A stretch of 64,000 bases of DNA, from contig CAIIXF020000012.1 of NCBI GenBank assembly GCA_903813345.2, forward strand, positions 18,297,520 through 18,361,519, read 5' to 3'. The notes beneath the pieces were generated by a model that saw nothing but the letters and a program-made list of their open reading frames with translations, had not been told where the DNA came from and made no database searches. This stretch comes from Owenia fusiformis (taxonomy: Eukaryota > Annelida > Polychaeta > Sabellida > Oweniidae). Shown in pieces: positions 45,701 through 58,800 of this stretch; the first letter of the stretch is position 1, and the number at the start of each line of letters is the position of its first letter. The translations under genes were made by a program, and so were the position numbers.

Positions 45701-48700
45701 TATCGAGTAATTGCCAAGTTTACGTCTTAAGTTTGATGTGGTAAACAGCATTCTTCATTAAGTCACACACATAAGTTAAGGGAAGCAAAAGATCATTTTA
45801 AAAATGAAACATATCAATAGATATTTTTAACATTGAAATACTTTTAGAAAGTAAGCTTATACTAGTAGATTTGCTAGACAGCTGTTTGGAATTCATCAAC
45901 TTTTCTCCACAGGATCATTTCGTAGTACAAATGCAGGTCATTCAAAGGAAATATAGGTTTCAACATCCCCGTCTATGAATATTGATCTTTTTCAGACAGC
46001 AAAGGTAAGTTTAAAACAGAAATACTTCTTACGAATCCAAATTACATTTTAAACTTAGAATTGTGATCTACGATTTTATGGGTATGTCACAAATTTGATT
46101 AGATACATTCACTCAGCACGCCGTTAAACATATAATTAACTTTACAAGCGTAACCATAGGTAACTTCGATTTTAGTATGTTCAAGTTCAAGTTCTGTAGT
46201 CTCGAAAGTCAAACGATTATCATAGTTTATTTGGCCTGCTTTTAGAATTGGGAAAACAAAGGCAAGGTTTATGTTTTATGAACATTCTGATTTGATAGCA
46301 AACTTTATTTTTGAGTGTATTAAATCAAATAAAGCTTATTGCGTCGGGACCTGTACGTTCGCCCAATTAAAGGCAAATGTGCCGTCAATTAAAGAAACAA
46401 GCACAGTGGTACACCGTTTTTGGAAAACATAACACTGATAATAGAAATTCATCAATTGTTATGAAATTTGCACCATCATTAAAAGGAATCTCGAATTTCA
46501 TGATGACAAAATATCGGATAAATATGACAAGAAATAAAAATTTGTTACATTTTTTCCCAAAAAGTTGTAAAATAAAAATAAACTAAAAAAATAATATTTT
46601 CACGACAAAAAATAAATAGTTCAACTGTTTTGATTCTACATGACGTTTTCAAAGAGTAGAGAGCTAGAATCAAAGCACCGTTCCTGCAAGTTTCAAATGA
46701 AAATATTAAAAACTGTGCGAGTAAGAGGACCGCAACTTTTTATGTCTACACTGACAAAAACTTGAAATTCCCGTTCTAAAGATATAGTCCCACGCGGAAG
46801 TGCACGTCATAAAGCTGATGGGTTAAGGCAATGTGCCGTCCAACTGATATACGTGACAAGACGTCACCATTTGGTTGCAATTAACGTGAGAAGCTGTCAA
46901 CATTTGGTTGCAATTAACGTGACAAGATGTCGCCATTTGGTCGCAATTACGTGACAAGATGTCATCATTTGGTTGTCATCGTTTCAATTGGTTGCAATTT
47001 ACGTTACCAGGTGTCACAATTTGGTTGAAATTGACAAGGCAAGTTGTCACCGTTTGGTTGCAATTAACGTGACAATTTGTCACAGTTTGGTTGCATTTGA
47101 CGTGGCAAGATGTCAACGTTCGATTGCAATGAACGTGACAAGTTGTCACCATTTGGTTGCAATCGACATGGCAAGATGTCACCATTTGGTTGCAATTGAC
47201 TAAGCAAGATGTCACCATTCGGTGTCAATTAACGTGACAAATTGACATCGTTTGGTTGCAATTGACGTGGCAAGATGCCACCGTATGGTTGCAATGACGT
47301 GGAAACTGTTCGGTAGCAATTGACGCGACAAGTTGTCACTGTTTGGTCGCAATTGATTTGGCAAGATGTCAACGTTTGGTTGCAATTAAAGTGCCAAGCT
47401 GTCACTATTTGGTTGCAATTGACGCGACAAATTGTCACCGTTTGGTTGCAATTGATTTGGCAAGATGTCAGCGTTCGATTGCAATTAACATGACAAGTTG
47501 TCACCGTTTGGTTGCAATTGACTAAGCAAGATGTCACCATTCGGTGTCAATTAACGTGACAAATTGACAACGTTTGGTTGCAATTGACGTGGCAAGATGC
47601 CACCGTATGGTTGCAATGACGTGGAAACTGTTCGGTAGCAATTGACGCGACAAGTTGTCAACGTTTGGTTGGAATTGATTTGGCAAGATGTCAACGTTTG
47701 GTTGCAATTAAAGTGCCAAAATGTCACTATTTGGTTGTAATTGACGCGACAAGTTGTCACCGTTTGGTTGCAATTGATTTGGCAAGATGTCAACGTTTGG
47801 TTTCAATTAAAGTGACAAAATGTCACCATTTAGTTGCAATTGACGTTGCAAGATGTCACCGTTTAGTTGCAATTGTTGTGGCAAGATGTCATCGTTCGGT
47901 TGCAATTAAAGTGACACGATGTCAGTTTTTAGTTGCAATTGTTGTGGCAATATGTCATCGTCCGATTGCAATTAAATAGACAAGATGTCACCATTTGGTT
48001 GCAATTGACATGGAAAGTTGTTACTGTTTGTTTCCAATTAACGTGATAAGTTGTCACCGTTTGGTTGAAATCAACGTGACAAGTTGTCAACATTTAGTTG
48101 CAATCAACGTGGCAAGATGTCACCGTTTGCTTGCAATTAACATGACAAGATGTCACAGTTTGGTTGCAATTGGCGTGGCAAGATGTCATCGTTTGGTTGC
48201 AATGAATGTGACAAGATGTCACAGTTTGTTACAATTAACATGACAAGATGTCACAATTTAATTGCAATTAACTTGACAAGATGTTATCATACAGTTGCAA
48301 TTAACGTCACAATAATCGCTTGCTTATATTCACGTTCGCTTATTTTAGCATAGTCATGAGATAAAAATGATTTTTTAGTTATGACAGGAAAGGTTTCCCT
48401 TTTGGAATATGGTGAAAATCCACTTCCAAGATTATCTGCTCAGCCTTCACCTCGATTTCTATTCGGTCCACACCTACCCTATGAATTTTGCCCATTGGGT
48501 ATACAGCAAGGAAATTGCAAGGTACATGTACAATTTGTTCAATAATAATTTAGGATAAATGTGTATGTTCACAATACTTTGTGTAACTTTCACTGGGGAT
48601 GAACTGGAAACGAGGGAGGTTTTGCCTCATATCAAAATGGCCGCGAATGAAAAAGGAGCATTTGACAAGAATTTTCTTTTCACGATTTTCTTGCCTTTAT

Positions 48701-50649
48701 CTTTCAAATTATATGCAACTAAATATTTGACAGGTATAAAATAGTTCGGAAGTTCCGGTTTTAAATACGATTACAACTTGGAAATCAAATCCAGTCATAG
48801 CTGAGATAACTACAAATCAATTCTCGCTTGGGAAACAAGGCAAATTTTTCAATTAGAGGAAATGTTGCTTGCGAAAAACTTTCCTCGTTTCCCGAGCGAG
48901 GGAATCGATTTTGAAATATCAAAGCAATGACTGCATTAATTTCTAAGGTGTAATTATCTGAAACCGTAACTCACAAACCAATTACTTGATTTAGGGTTGA
49001 ACGTGATACTTGGCAAATCAATTAGTTTTGGATAAGCTTTAAAATGATATATGACACATACAATGAAGACACTGGTAAATGTCTGCCTAGGCGGGGGGGG
49101 CATACTTTCGGGACACCCTGTATTGTTTTCAATGAAAGCTTATATTGCATCATTAATGAAGAATGAATTAGGATCTACACACATTGTGTCTAAAAGGGTT
49201 CCAAGCATAAAGCGAAGAATAAATAAATTGCCCCCTAAAATAGGGAAGAATAAATTCAAGATACCCACAATCAACCCCAATAGTTGTAATAAAAAATCTT
49301 ATATTCAGGTGATTGTCGGATTTAGAAACCCCAAGTCTGTATATACAAGTTGCTTCCACGCAATTGATGGCATATCGGACACAGGGATATTTTCTGAAAG
49401 GATTTCTAAAGAAGACTTCATGGCAGCCATTCTTACAGGGGACAGCAGAAATAGTAATGATTTGAAAGTTAAATAAAAAAGGATGCAAAATGCGCAAATG
49501 AAATGAAGGAAAGAGCATGTAGATTTAATTTTTTAAATATTTGAAAAATAAAATATGGCCGAGTAAAAAGTATAAATTGTCAAATCTTTGAGTAAGCCTT
49601 TTGATTAAAACAGAATTTGAAAAAAAACACAAATATATACAGCTGTTTAGGATATGTTTGATTAATTTTTTCATCTTTTCTAGTGCCCTGTTGCGGGTCG
49701 TGGTTTGACTTTCACAAGCAATGGTGGGAAAACAAAAATGAAAACATATATTTTCTCAACTATGAGAATCTAATACAGGTCTGCAGATATATTTTTTATT
49801 AATATTAACAAACGCAGGTTATTATTTTTTTGAAAATGAATCTGGGTTGAAATGAAGCTTGCTCTAGCTTTACTATCTCAAAAGCAATCGTATTTCTTCC
49901 TACAGTATGTGCTATGTACAGAATATGTACGTATACTTAAAGTATGGTTTGCTTTCAACTCTTTTCTTTACATAGGATTGTCACAAAGTAGTGAAAGAAG
50001 TGGCCAACTTTCTCGGAAAAGCATTGACTGAGGAACAAGTTTCGGATATTACTGACCATGTTAAATTTGACAAGATCAAAGAGAACCCAGCTTTTGGAAA
50101 AGCATTTGAAAATTTAAAAGATGTAAAGACTGCACATATGAGAAAGGGTAAGTGGCAAAGTAGAGATTCAGGATCCCGTGTTGCGTATCAAAGGAATTTT
50201 ACAAAAATCAGTCGTTTTGAGAATCCTAGAGTTTAGATTGCCTATGTTTCTAAACACTGGCTTAATTATTGAATACGAATTTTACTTTCCCATGGAATCC
50301 AATGTAAAAATAACGTTAACGTAATCTACGGCCAATGTGGAAATACTCATAGAGTTATTGATTTCTAATTTTCTATGAACATAATTAGTCTTATGAAATA
50401 ATATTAACACCAGAGCTAAAGGAATAAAATATATATCACCAGAGAAATTATATTCAAGCAGATTTTGAAATTCAGTGTTGAGAATCCATGAAGTTACATT
50501 TAAAGGGGTACATGTACATGCACTTGTTATTTTTAGGCAAGATAGACGATTGGAAGAATTTCTTTACAGTGGCCCAGAGTGAACAATTTGATGAATTGTA
50601 CGCTCAGAAAATGAAAGACACGGACTTCCCCCAGCCGATTTATGAATAG
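42743..50649 (+). CDS. Cytosolic sulfotransferase, copy B (7 exons), intact PAPS loop
   Basis: Exons: 42743-42920, 43172-43282, 48379-48521, 49309-49453, 49684-49778, 49976-50147, 50537-50649. They total 957 nt, 318 aa, with identical exon lengths and phases to copy A. SULT family: PAPS-dependent sulfation of a small molecule in the cytosol; substrate not predictable. The 5'-phosphosulfate loop is FPRSGT (56-61), equivalent to the YPKSGT of the family. Catalytic His is at 128 in 'FGPHLP', Arg150 and Ser158 of the 3'-phosphate site in 'RNPKSVYTS', and '[13 protein letters not shown]' at 280-292. Slightly longer than a typical SULT (about 280-300 aa) through an N-terminal extension. About 17 residues differ from copy A. 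Intron 2 is about 5.1 kb because of a minisatellite and a transposon insertion. This copy has every motif needed for activity. Confidence 0.9.
43310..48310 (+). repeat. 33-bp minisatellite in sulfotransferase B intron 2, split by a transposon
   Basis: About three units at 43310-43405 and about 44 at 46857-48310, separated by the 3451-bp element. Same unit as in copy A. Parts of the array have a higher-order block (47220-47530 is repeated at 47540-47790, including the frame-breaking 'GGAAACTGTTCGGTAGC' variant), which shows amplification of a multi-unit block after duplication. Confidence 0.9.
43406..46856. mobile_element. 3451-bp TIR element (CAGT ends) with internal 236-bp repeats, copy B only
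   Basis: Left end CAGTAGGACGGCACATTG; right end read inward CAGTTGGACGGCACATTG (17 of 18 match). Flanked by ATA at 43403-43405 and 46857-46859, a 3-bp target duplication. Copy A has an uninterrupted array at this place. About six diverged tandem units of about 236 bp run from about 43930 to 45300, each starting near GTGTGCGTAAAAGC and containing ATCACCTTTACACAGAATTA. No transposase domain is seen, only short open frames, so it is non-autonomous. A 3-bp duplication and CAGT ends could fit CACTA/EnSpm-like or Academ-like elements; the superfamily is not settled. Confidence 0.8.
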
Positions 50650-52851
50650 TGTTCAAAGTATGGGACTATGGCAGTAATCTACAATCAATATGAACTACGT
50701 AACAGAACTACCTCTTTCGACCTGTCTATGAATAATCAGCAACCAGAAAATGAGAGATAGAATGGGGTTCACCTTCACCATAAAACGTGTAAACAATTTA
50801 TTTATAAATAGTGTGCTAAGTTCGATACAATGACAGTTATCCACAACACTAATATGAACTGCTTCCTTCAATCTCTCCTCGATATTTCTGTAAATGATGT
50901 GCAGAATATGACTGTGTGATTCTAATCCTTCAACCTGTCTTTGAATCAACAGAAAACTCAGAATTCAAAAATATGTCTTTCCCTTTTCATAAAATAGATT
51001 CTCAAATGGAAAAGTATTGTCTACCTTTGGTTAATGAGCCTAACTGTAAAACGTTTCAACAGCATTATCAACATTAGAAAGATCTGTTCTGTTCAATTGT
51101 ACTTCACCAGTCACTAAGCTGATAATAAAAAGGTTTACATAAAATAAGTGATGGACAATTCCTTACCACTGTACAAGTTTCAACATTGTTACAATAAGGC
51201 ATTAACATGACAAAATGTGACCACATAGTGGAAGTTTTTGCAAATTGTTACCAACGAAAAACAACCACAGAACACCATTCACAAAAAGTTGGTAAGCATA
51301 ACAATATGTCATCACTTCTAGTGGTGACATAGAATATTGAAAGTGCATCAGGTACCTAATCTACAGTTGCCATAGGAACCAAATATCAAACACAATAGTC
51401 ATAAAGTTCGATCCTTCAAATATTTCTTGGTAGCCAATTTTCTTTATTTCAGGTTGACTCAAAATATATTTTTAAGATATAGGGTGACAAGTAAAATTTA
51501 CTGACCGTCTAATTAATAAAAGTTTCTTTAACTTTCTAAACAAACATTGTTGCATCAATATAGTGTATGGGTAATAGGTCCTGATAGACATGCCTTCCCC
51601 GACTGATTATTGCGTTATCAGGCACCTGTAGCCGGGGGGATCCCTCCCAGTAACTAGAAATTATTTCAAAATTTTGCAGTTTTTTACCATTCTGAGCACT
51701 TTCCGCATGATTTTTTTGCCAAAAACGGTCAAAAAGCTCCCCCTTGGCAAAAGCTTCCCCTTGGTAAAACTGATCCCCCCAGGTAAATCCTTATTGTAAC
51801 AGTGAGAGTCAACTCGTTTCTATAAAACAGAAACATAACATACAAGATGTTAATCTGTCAAAATCAACTCTCAATTGAGAATCCAAATCCAAATGATCAA
51901 ACTATGATTTCAAATTCAAATACGTCTTTATTTACGTTCATATTCAAATGAGTGAGGTACATATAAAGTACAATGTTTCATATTACACGAATAACATATT
52001 GAATTTATATGACTGTATGAAAGACAAACGGCCTAACTAATAACTGTGCACTAATAACATTACTGTAATTATAAAGTGAAGATTCACATTTTCATAGTAT
52101 AATGATTTTAATGATGAAACGGTGCTTTAAAATAAGAGTTATATATGATGAAACTAAAAGAGTAATAAATATGAGGTATTGTCAGTGTTTGATGTCTTAT
52201 AAATACACTTGATTTAAAATTACAAAATAAACGCATGCGAAAACATATAAACGTTTAAAATTACTTTCTAGAGCACTGATTGCATGTAACAACAGACTCT
52301 AGTATTAATCCCAATAGTCAAACTGAACTAACAATAGATTCTACAATAATAATATAACAATAGATCCTATAATAACAATACATTTGCATATATGGACTTA
52401 ATAATCTAAAATGTAAAAGCTGGGCCAAGGCAGGATTTTCTGACAACATAGTCTAAAACCCAGGGTCTAATAAGAGGCTAAATAATGGAACTATAATATT
52501 GCAAATATATGCCTTACTATCAAAATTCAAGTTGCACCTCAATAAGTTGATAAAAAACGATTATGAGGACTTCAAAGACTTAAAAAGTGAAAGATAATAA
52601 ACATTACAAAAATATAAAAATAGGAATATTGCATTCCATACTTCATAATTTCCATAATTTAGTACTTCAGTGATAGCTGGATAGATAAAGAAATGTCTAT
52701 CCTGACCCCTAGATATATTCTACATTCCTCCACAATTATGTAGAAAGAAACAGAAGGTTTTGGATACAAAATGTAATAGTTGGGATCTTTTCTCTGTGTA
52801 CTGTAGTCTCCATGTTTCAGAAAAAAAATATTATACTAAAATGTTTTTTCC
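50650..52851. other. Intergenic: 3' flanks of sulfotransferase B and ABCB
   Basis: Aligns with A 24032-27882 minus the mariner element and the 130-bp tandem block. Contains one short dispersed repeat (about 51250-51335) and part of an older TIR element (51619-51790). The two genes converge here. No further gene is seen. Confidence 0.5.
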
Positions 52852-55800
52852 TCACAGCTTGGTATTTGAATTTGCCATATAATCAACATCCCCATTGCTT
52901 AAGTTCATAACAGGGTGGTCATTCCCATCGGAAAGTGCACTTTTAACATCAAGTATTAACTCATCACTGTTTGTTTTACTGTCATCATTGCCGTTTCCAA
53001 GTTCATTTTCAAACATTTTGGCAGTGGCTTCACCTGCAATCAACTGTCGTAGAACAAGCTTTTTGTAAATGCCACCTTTCTGAAGTAGGTCACCATGGGT
53101 TCCTTGTTCGGCTATTTTGCCCTGGTCTATCACAATAACCTGGAATTGCAAGAAAGAAATTGAGATTTCTTGAAAAGCTACATACTTGTACAGTACAACC
53201 TGTTCAATGGAACATCTTTCTGTAATAAACACCTGTCTACAAGAAACAGTTTTTAAAAGAACCAAATATTTTTCCATTGACCTCCATGTTAACAGACCCT
53301 CTCTATATAGAACACTTGTTTGGTGGGAACAAGGAACAGTGTTTTAAGGCAAACTTTGAATTACGAGAAAAATTAATTAGTTCCCTAAAACATCATGGTA
53401 TTTCATTGATAGGAACATGAAATATATGTTTCCATAAAATAGTGAGCCACTTTTTAAACTAGATAAGATGAATTCTAATGGTTGACAGGTCCAGTGAGAC
53501 CTGAGCACATAAGTAGGACACACTGCGCACAGTAGACAGTCTATGAGCTATTATGACAACAATTCTATTCATCATGGCACAGTCTACAGGCTGAGTCACA
53601 TATATGATCTTACCTGAGACGCACTGCGTACAGTAGACAGTCTATGAGCTATTATGACAACAGTTCTATTCATCATGGCACGGTCTACTGGCTGAGTCAC
53701 ATATATGATCTTACCTGAGGCCCATTGCACACAGTAGACAGTCTATGAGCTATTTTGACAACAGTTCTATTCATCATGGCACGGTCTACTGGCTGAGTCA
53801 CATATATGATCTTACCTGAGACGCACTGCGTACAGTAGATAGTCTATGAGCTATTATGACAACAGTTCTGTTCATCATGGCATGGTCTACCGGCTGAGTC
53901 ACATATATGATCTTACCTGAGACGCACTGCGTACAGTAGACAGTCTATGAGCTATAATGACAACAGTTCTATTCATCATGGCACGGCCTACTGGCTGAGT
54001 CACATATATGATCTTACCTGAAACGCACTGTGTACAGTAGACAGTCTATGAGCTATTATGACAACAGTTCTATTCATCATGGCACGGTCTACTGGCTGAG
54101 TCACATATATGATCTTACCTGAGATGCGCTGCGAACAGTAGACAGTCTATGAGCTATTATGACAGTTCTATTCATCATGGCACGGTCTACTGGCTGAATC
54201 ACATATATGATCTTACCTGAGATGCACTGCGAACAGTAGAAAGTCTATGAGCTATTATGACAACAGTTCTATTCATCATGGCACGGTCTATTGCTTCCTG
54301 TACTAAATGTTCACTTTCTGCATCGAGAGCACTTGTTGCCTGTAAAAGATATAAAGCAGCTGAAAGTAGTCTTCTCAATATACAGTGAAACCTTTTAAGT
54401 GTAACTCGTCTAGCAGTGGAACACTTTTCAGAGTCCCAAGTCCATCTGACTTAATGTTAAACTAATCTCTATAAGAGGAACTCCGAGTGGAACCTCCAAG
54501 TGGAACACTTTTTAGAGGTACCAAAAGTGTTCCACTTAAACAGGTTTTACTGTATAGTACATAAGAATAACAGACAATGTACTTGTTTATCTCTTCAATT
54601 AAATGCATGCATATTCATTTATTGTGATAATGGCCATTAATAGAAAAATATTTGTCAAAGCATTTAAAGATGGCAGCACTTGAATACTACTCTATTTAAG
54701 AGTGCTCTTACTCTAGTCAATACTCGATTACAATTAGATATACATTTAATGGTGTCTCCTAAGCCGATGCCGGCTGGTGGTTTTTTTAAAAAAAAGTATT
54801 TATTATATGATATTGAATGTAGTTTTTAAACCTGTGACACAGTAATAAAATATTTTAAACTTAAACTATTAAAGTTATAATAACAAGTGATGTGAATTCT
54901 GCACCCTATTGGACAACACTGATCTAATTCCTCTTACCTCATCTAATAACAAAACAGCCGGGTCCATGATTAAAGACCTTGCTATGGCAACTCTTTGTTT
55001 CTGACCCCCAGACAGTCTCACCCCCCTCTCCCCCACCAATGTGTCATAACCCTCCTCAAATGTCATGATGAAGTCATGAGCGTTTGATTGTTTAGCAGCT
55101 TCAATAACCTGCAAGTAAATACAACAAATAAACAAAAAATAAATAAATAAAGCTGAAAACTGAATTCAAACCATTAAAATGCAGATCATTTATAATATAT
55201 GTGATTATTATTTCCATGCCATCATACTCGTTCTCTCATTGGTCAATTAGATACCATGTGACTAAAAATATATAGAGATATCCCATGTCTCCCTGTTTAG
55301 AAAAACGTGTGAAAGGTGTATTCACTGGCAGTGACATCATTTTTAGTGAATACCACTATATATTCAATTAAAATGCCATCACATCACTTACTTCCTGGGA
55401 ATTTAGTAAAAAGTATTTTCATCCGATATGATAGATGGTAAAGTTTTATCAGGAAGTCTTCCCAAGAAAAAGGTTCACAACTGTATATCAAACACGGGAT
55501 AAAGATTTTACAAATGTAAAAAAAGACAACTAATCAAAGCACGAAGACTTTGGACTTTAACATAGAAGTTCCGAATCTAATTTTTATCCATGGTGTGACT
55601 GAGATCATGAATTATAACAGAATATTGGCAAACGTTTGGAAATACATTGAAACTAAGCGTCACACAGAATTCAATATTTGTATCATATTACTTAGAACAC
55701 TATAGTTGTAATGTTAATATTCAATCATTTCTCCACAGTAAAAGTATAAATCATTTATTCTTGTCCTTGAAAAAATTAGCATATTCAAATAATTAAGAAT

Positions 55801-58800
55801 TAGAGATACATTCTAGAGTGATAAAATTGCAAGTAACAATTTTAATTTTCTTTTACTTTTCAAACACCTCAAAAAGATCCATGAAAAGTTGTCAAAATAA
55901 AGGAGTTATTGCAGATTTACATACTTTTCCAACAACAAACCTATAATGGCATGCCATCAGTTTTCAATAGCAGCTAGGCCAAACTTCTGGATATTAACCT
56001 TTATTACATGTAATAATATGATGACAAAAATGTTGACATTTTCATTTTTTGAGAATGTATGAACTTCTGGAATTGGAGAAAATATTGTTATTTCAAATGA
56101 TATTTTAAAATACTGGGCTGATGTGTTTTAACACAATTTCTTAAATGCTCTCACTTTTTCACATTTCAGCACACCACTTCTTCATATTTTATAAGATTCT
56201 TCAAATATATCCAATTCTTCACATTTCCAAAACAAATTTCACATTTCCATGCCTTTTTCTTCACTCATTTTTAAGTTTTTTTTTACCTTTTTGCATTTAC
56301 TTTGATTCAACTTACTTCCTCTAAAGTAGCCTCTTTGCCATATGCAATGTTGTCTTTGATAGAGCAAGCAAATAGAACAGGTTCTTGTTGAACCATTGAG
56401 ATTCGCTTCCTAAACCACACAGGGTCTAAGGTCTTCAAGTCCATGCCACCTGGAAAAATACCAGGTACATGTTGAGTATCATTGGACAAGTTGAATTAAG
56501 TGGGTACATGCAAATTATTACAGCACATGTTGAGTCACCATGACTATCTCAGCACATGTTGGATCACCAAGACTATCTCAGCACATGTTGAGTCACCATG
56601 ACTATCTCAGCACATGTTGACTCACCATATCTCAGCGCATGTTGACTCACCATATCTCAGCACATATGTTGAGTCACCATGACTATCTCAGCACAAATTG
56701 AGTCACCAAGACTATCTCAGCACATGTTGAGTCACCAAGACTATCTCAGCACATGTTGACTCACCATATCTCAGCGCATGTTGACTCACCATATCTCAGC
56801 ACATATGTTGAGTCACCATGACTATCTCAGCACAAATTGAGTCACCAAGACTATCTCAGCACATGTTGAGTCACCAAGATTATCTCAGCACATGTTGACT
56901 CACCATATCTCAGCACATGTTGACTCACCATATCTCAGCACATATGTTGAGTCACCATGACTATCTCAGCACAAATTGAGTCACCAAGACTATCTCAGCA
57001 CATGTTGGATCACCAAGACTATCTCAGCACATGTTGACTCACCATATCTCAGCACATATGTTGAGTCACCATGACTATCTCAGCACATGTTGGATCACCA
57101 AGACTATCTCAGCACATGTTGACTCACCATATCTCAGCACATATGTTGAGTCACCATGACTATCTCAGCACATATTGAGTCACCATGACTATCTCAGCAC
57201 ATGTTGAGTCACCAAGACTATCTCAGCACATGTTGAGTCACCATGACTATCTCAGCACATGTTGACTCACCATATCTCAGCACATATGTTGGGTCACCAT
57301 GACTACCTCAGCACATGTTGAGTGACCAAGACTATCTAAGCACATGTTGAGGTAACAGGATACATGTTAAGTATCATATCATATTGTCAATATGAATAAG
57401 ATAATGGGGCACATGTTGCATATCATTTAAAATGTTGATTCATAACAGAGTACAGCTTGAATATGTTTGGGATATTTGGGGTTTTCCTTATTTTAGGTTT
57501 CATTTATTTGACCTTTAAGACATTTTGTTAATATTTTCGACACAAGAAACAAGAAAATAATTCTGTGCCGTGGAATAAAACACTGACAATAGCACTTCCT
57601 TTTAATTAACATATATTTATTACCAATATATTTTCAAGTCTTTTTAACCAATTTTAAATAATGGTGGTCAAAATGACTATGACTTTTACTCAAAATGTTT
57701 TTTGCTAAATTGTTCATAAGATTTCCTGTGCCACTGATACATCCATCATCTCAGGACAACAATGTTGTACTTTAAGTGCACTTTAAATCTTACCTAATTG
57801 GATGCTTCCACTATTTGGGTCATAGAATCGTTCAATCAGGTTAACGATGGTGGACTTTCCTCCACCAGAGGGCCCCACTAGAGCAACCATCTTCCCCTTG
57901 GATACATTAAATGACACACCCTGAATTTAAAAATGAATGGTTTTTAATATCACAGTACTTTTCAATTTATTCATATATATGAAATATATGAAATAGTACA
58001 CAATGAAATGGGTGACAAAGATTTGTGTATATTCCCACAGATGGAGTGAGTAAAATACAAGTATGTTACATTATGCAGTTTTGGGGATCTGCCGTTGCAT
58101 GTCCTCAACAAAAAGAAATACAATCATCAATAGGTTTTTTTTTCATGAAAATGATATTATTGATGGATTTAGAATTTGTTAGTTAGAGTCTAGTCTAAGA
58201 AACATTTTCATTTGTTCATTTTGATTTGGGTTGGGAGTTTATTTGCAACACATTTTGAGGTTTATTAACAATGATAATCATTAGCATATTTATTAAAATG
58301 GGACTGAAAAAAGTGTTCACATTGAGAGGTGTTCAGATATACAGGTTTTATACTAGGCCTATTCATGCATTACATTACAAAAATTAATGAGACCTTATTC
58401 TGCATATAATGTATAAACAGGAAAATTGCTGTTCAGTTGGTCATAAGATCAGAAAATTCTGGCAAAAGAATGAAGCTCGCTTACCTTTAACACTTCTGTC
58501 TCTGGCCTAGATGGGTAGGTGAATCTGACATCATTGAATTGAAGATCTAAAAATGAATAGTTGAGAACCTACAGACATAACTAAGTTTTGGCATAAACTT
58601 GAAAGACAATGTAAAAGTTGACAACTACAAAAATTATCGGTTCATTAGTGTAAAAAACTACACAGTATTACTTTTGTACCTTTTAAAAATATTTCATGTC
58701 TTGTCACTGACTTCACTTTATTTTAGAGCGCATTTTCTCTATTTCAACATACTGTTAAATAATGTCTTTAGTCGACAAAGATCCACGTATTAAAGACCAT

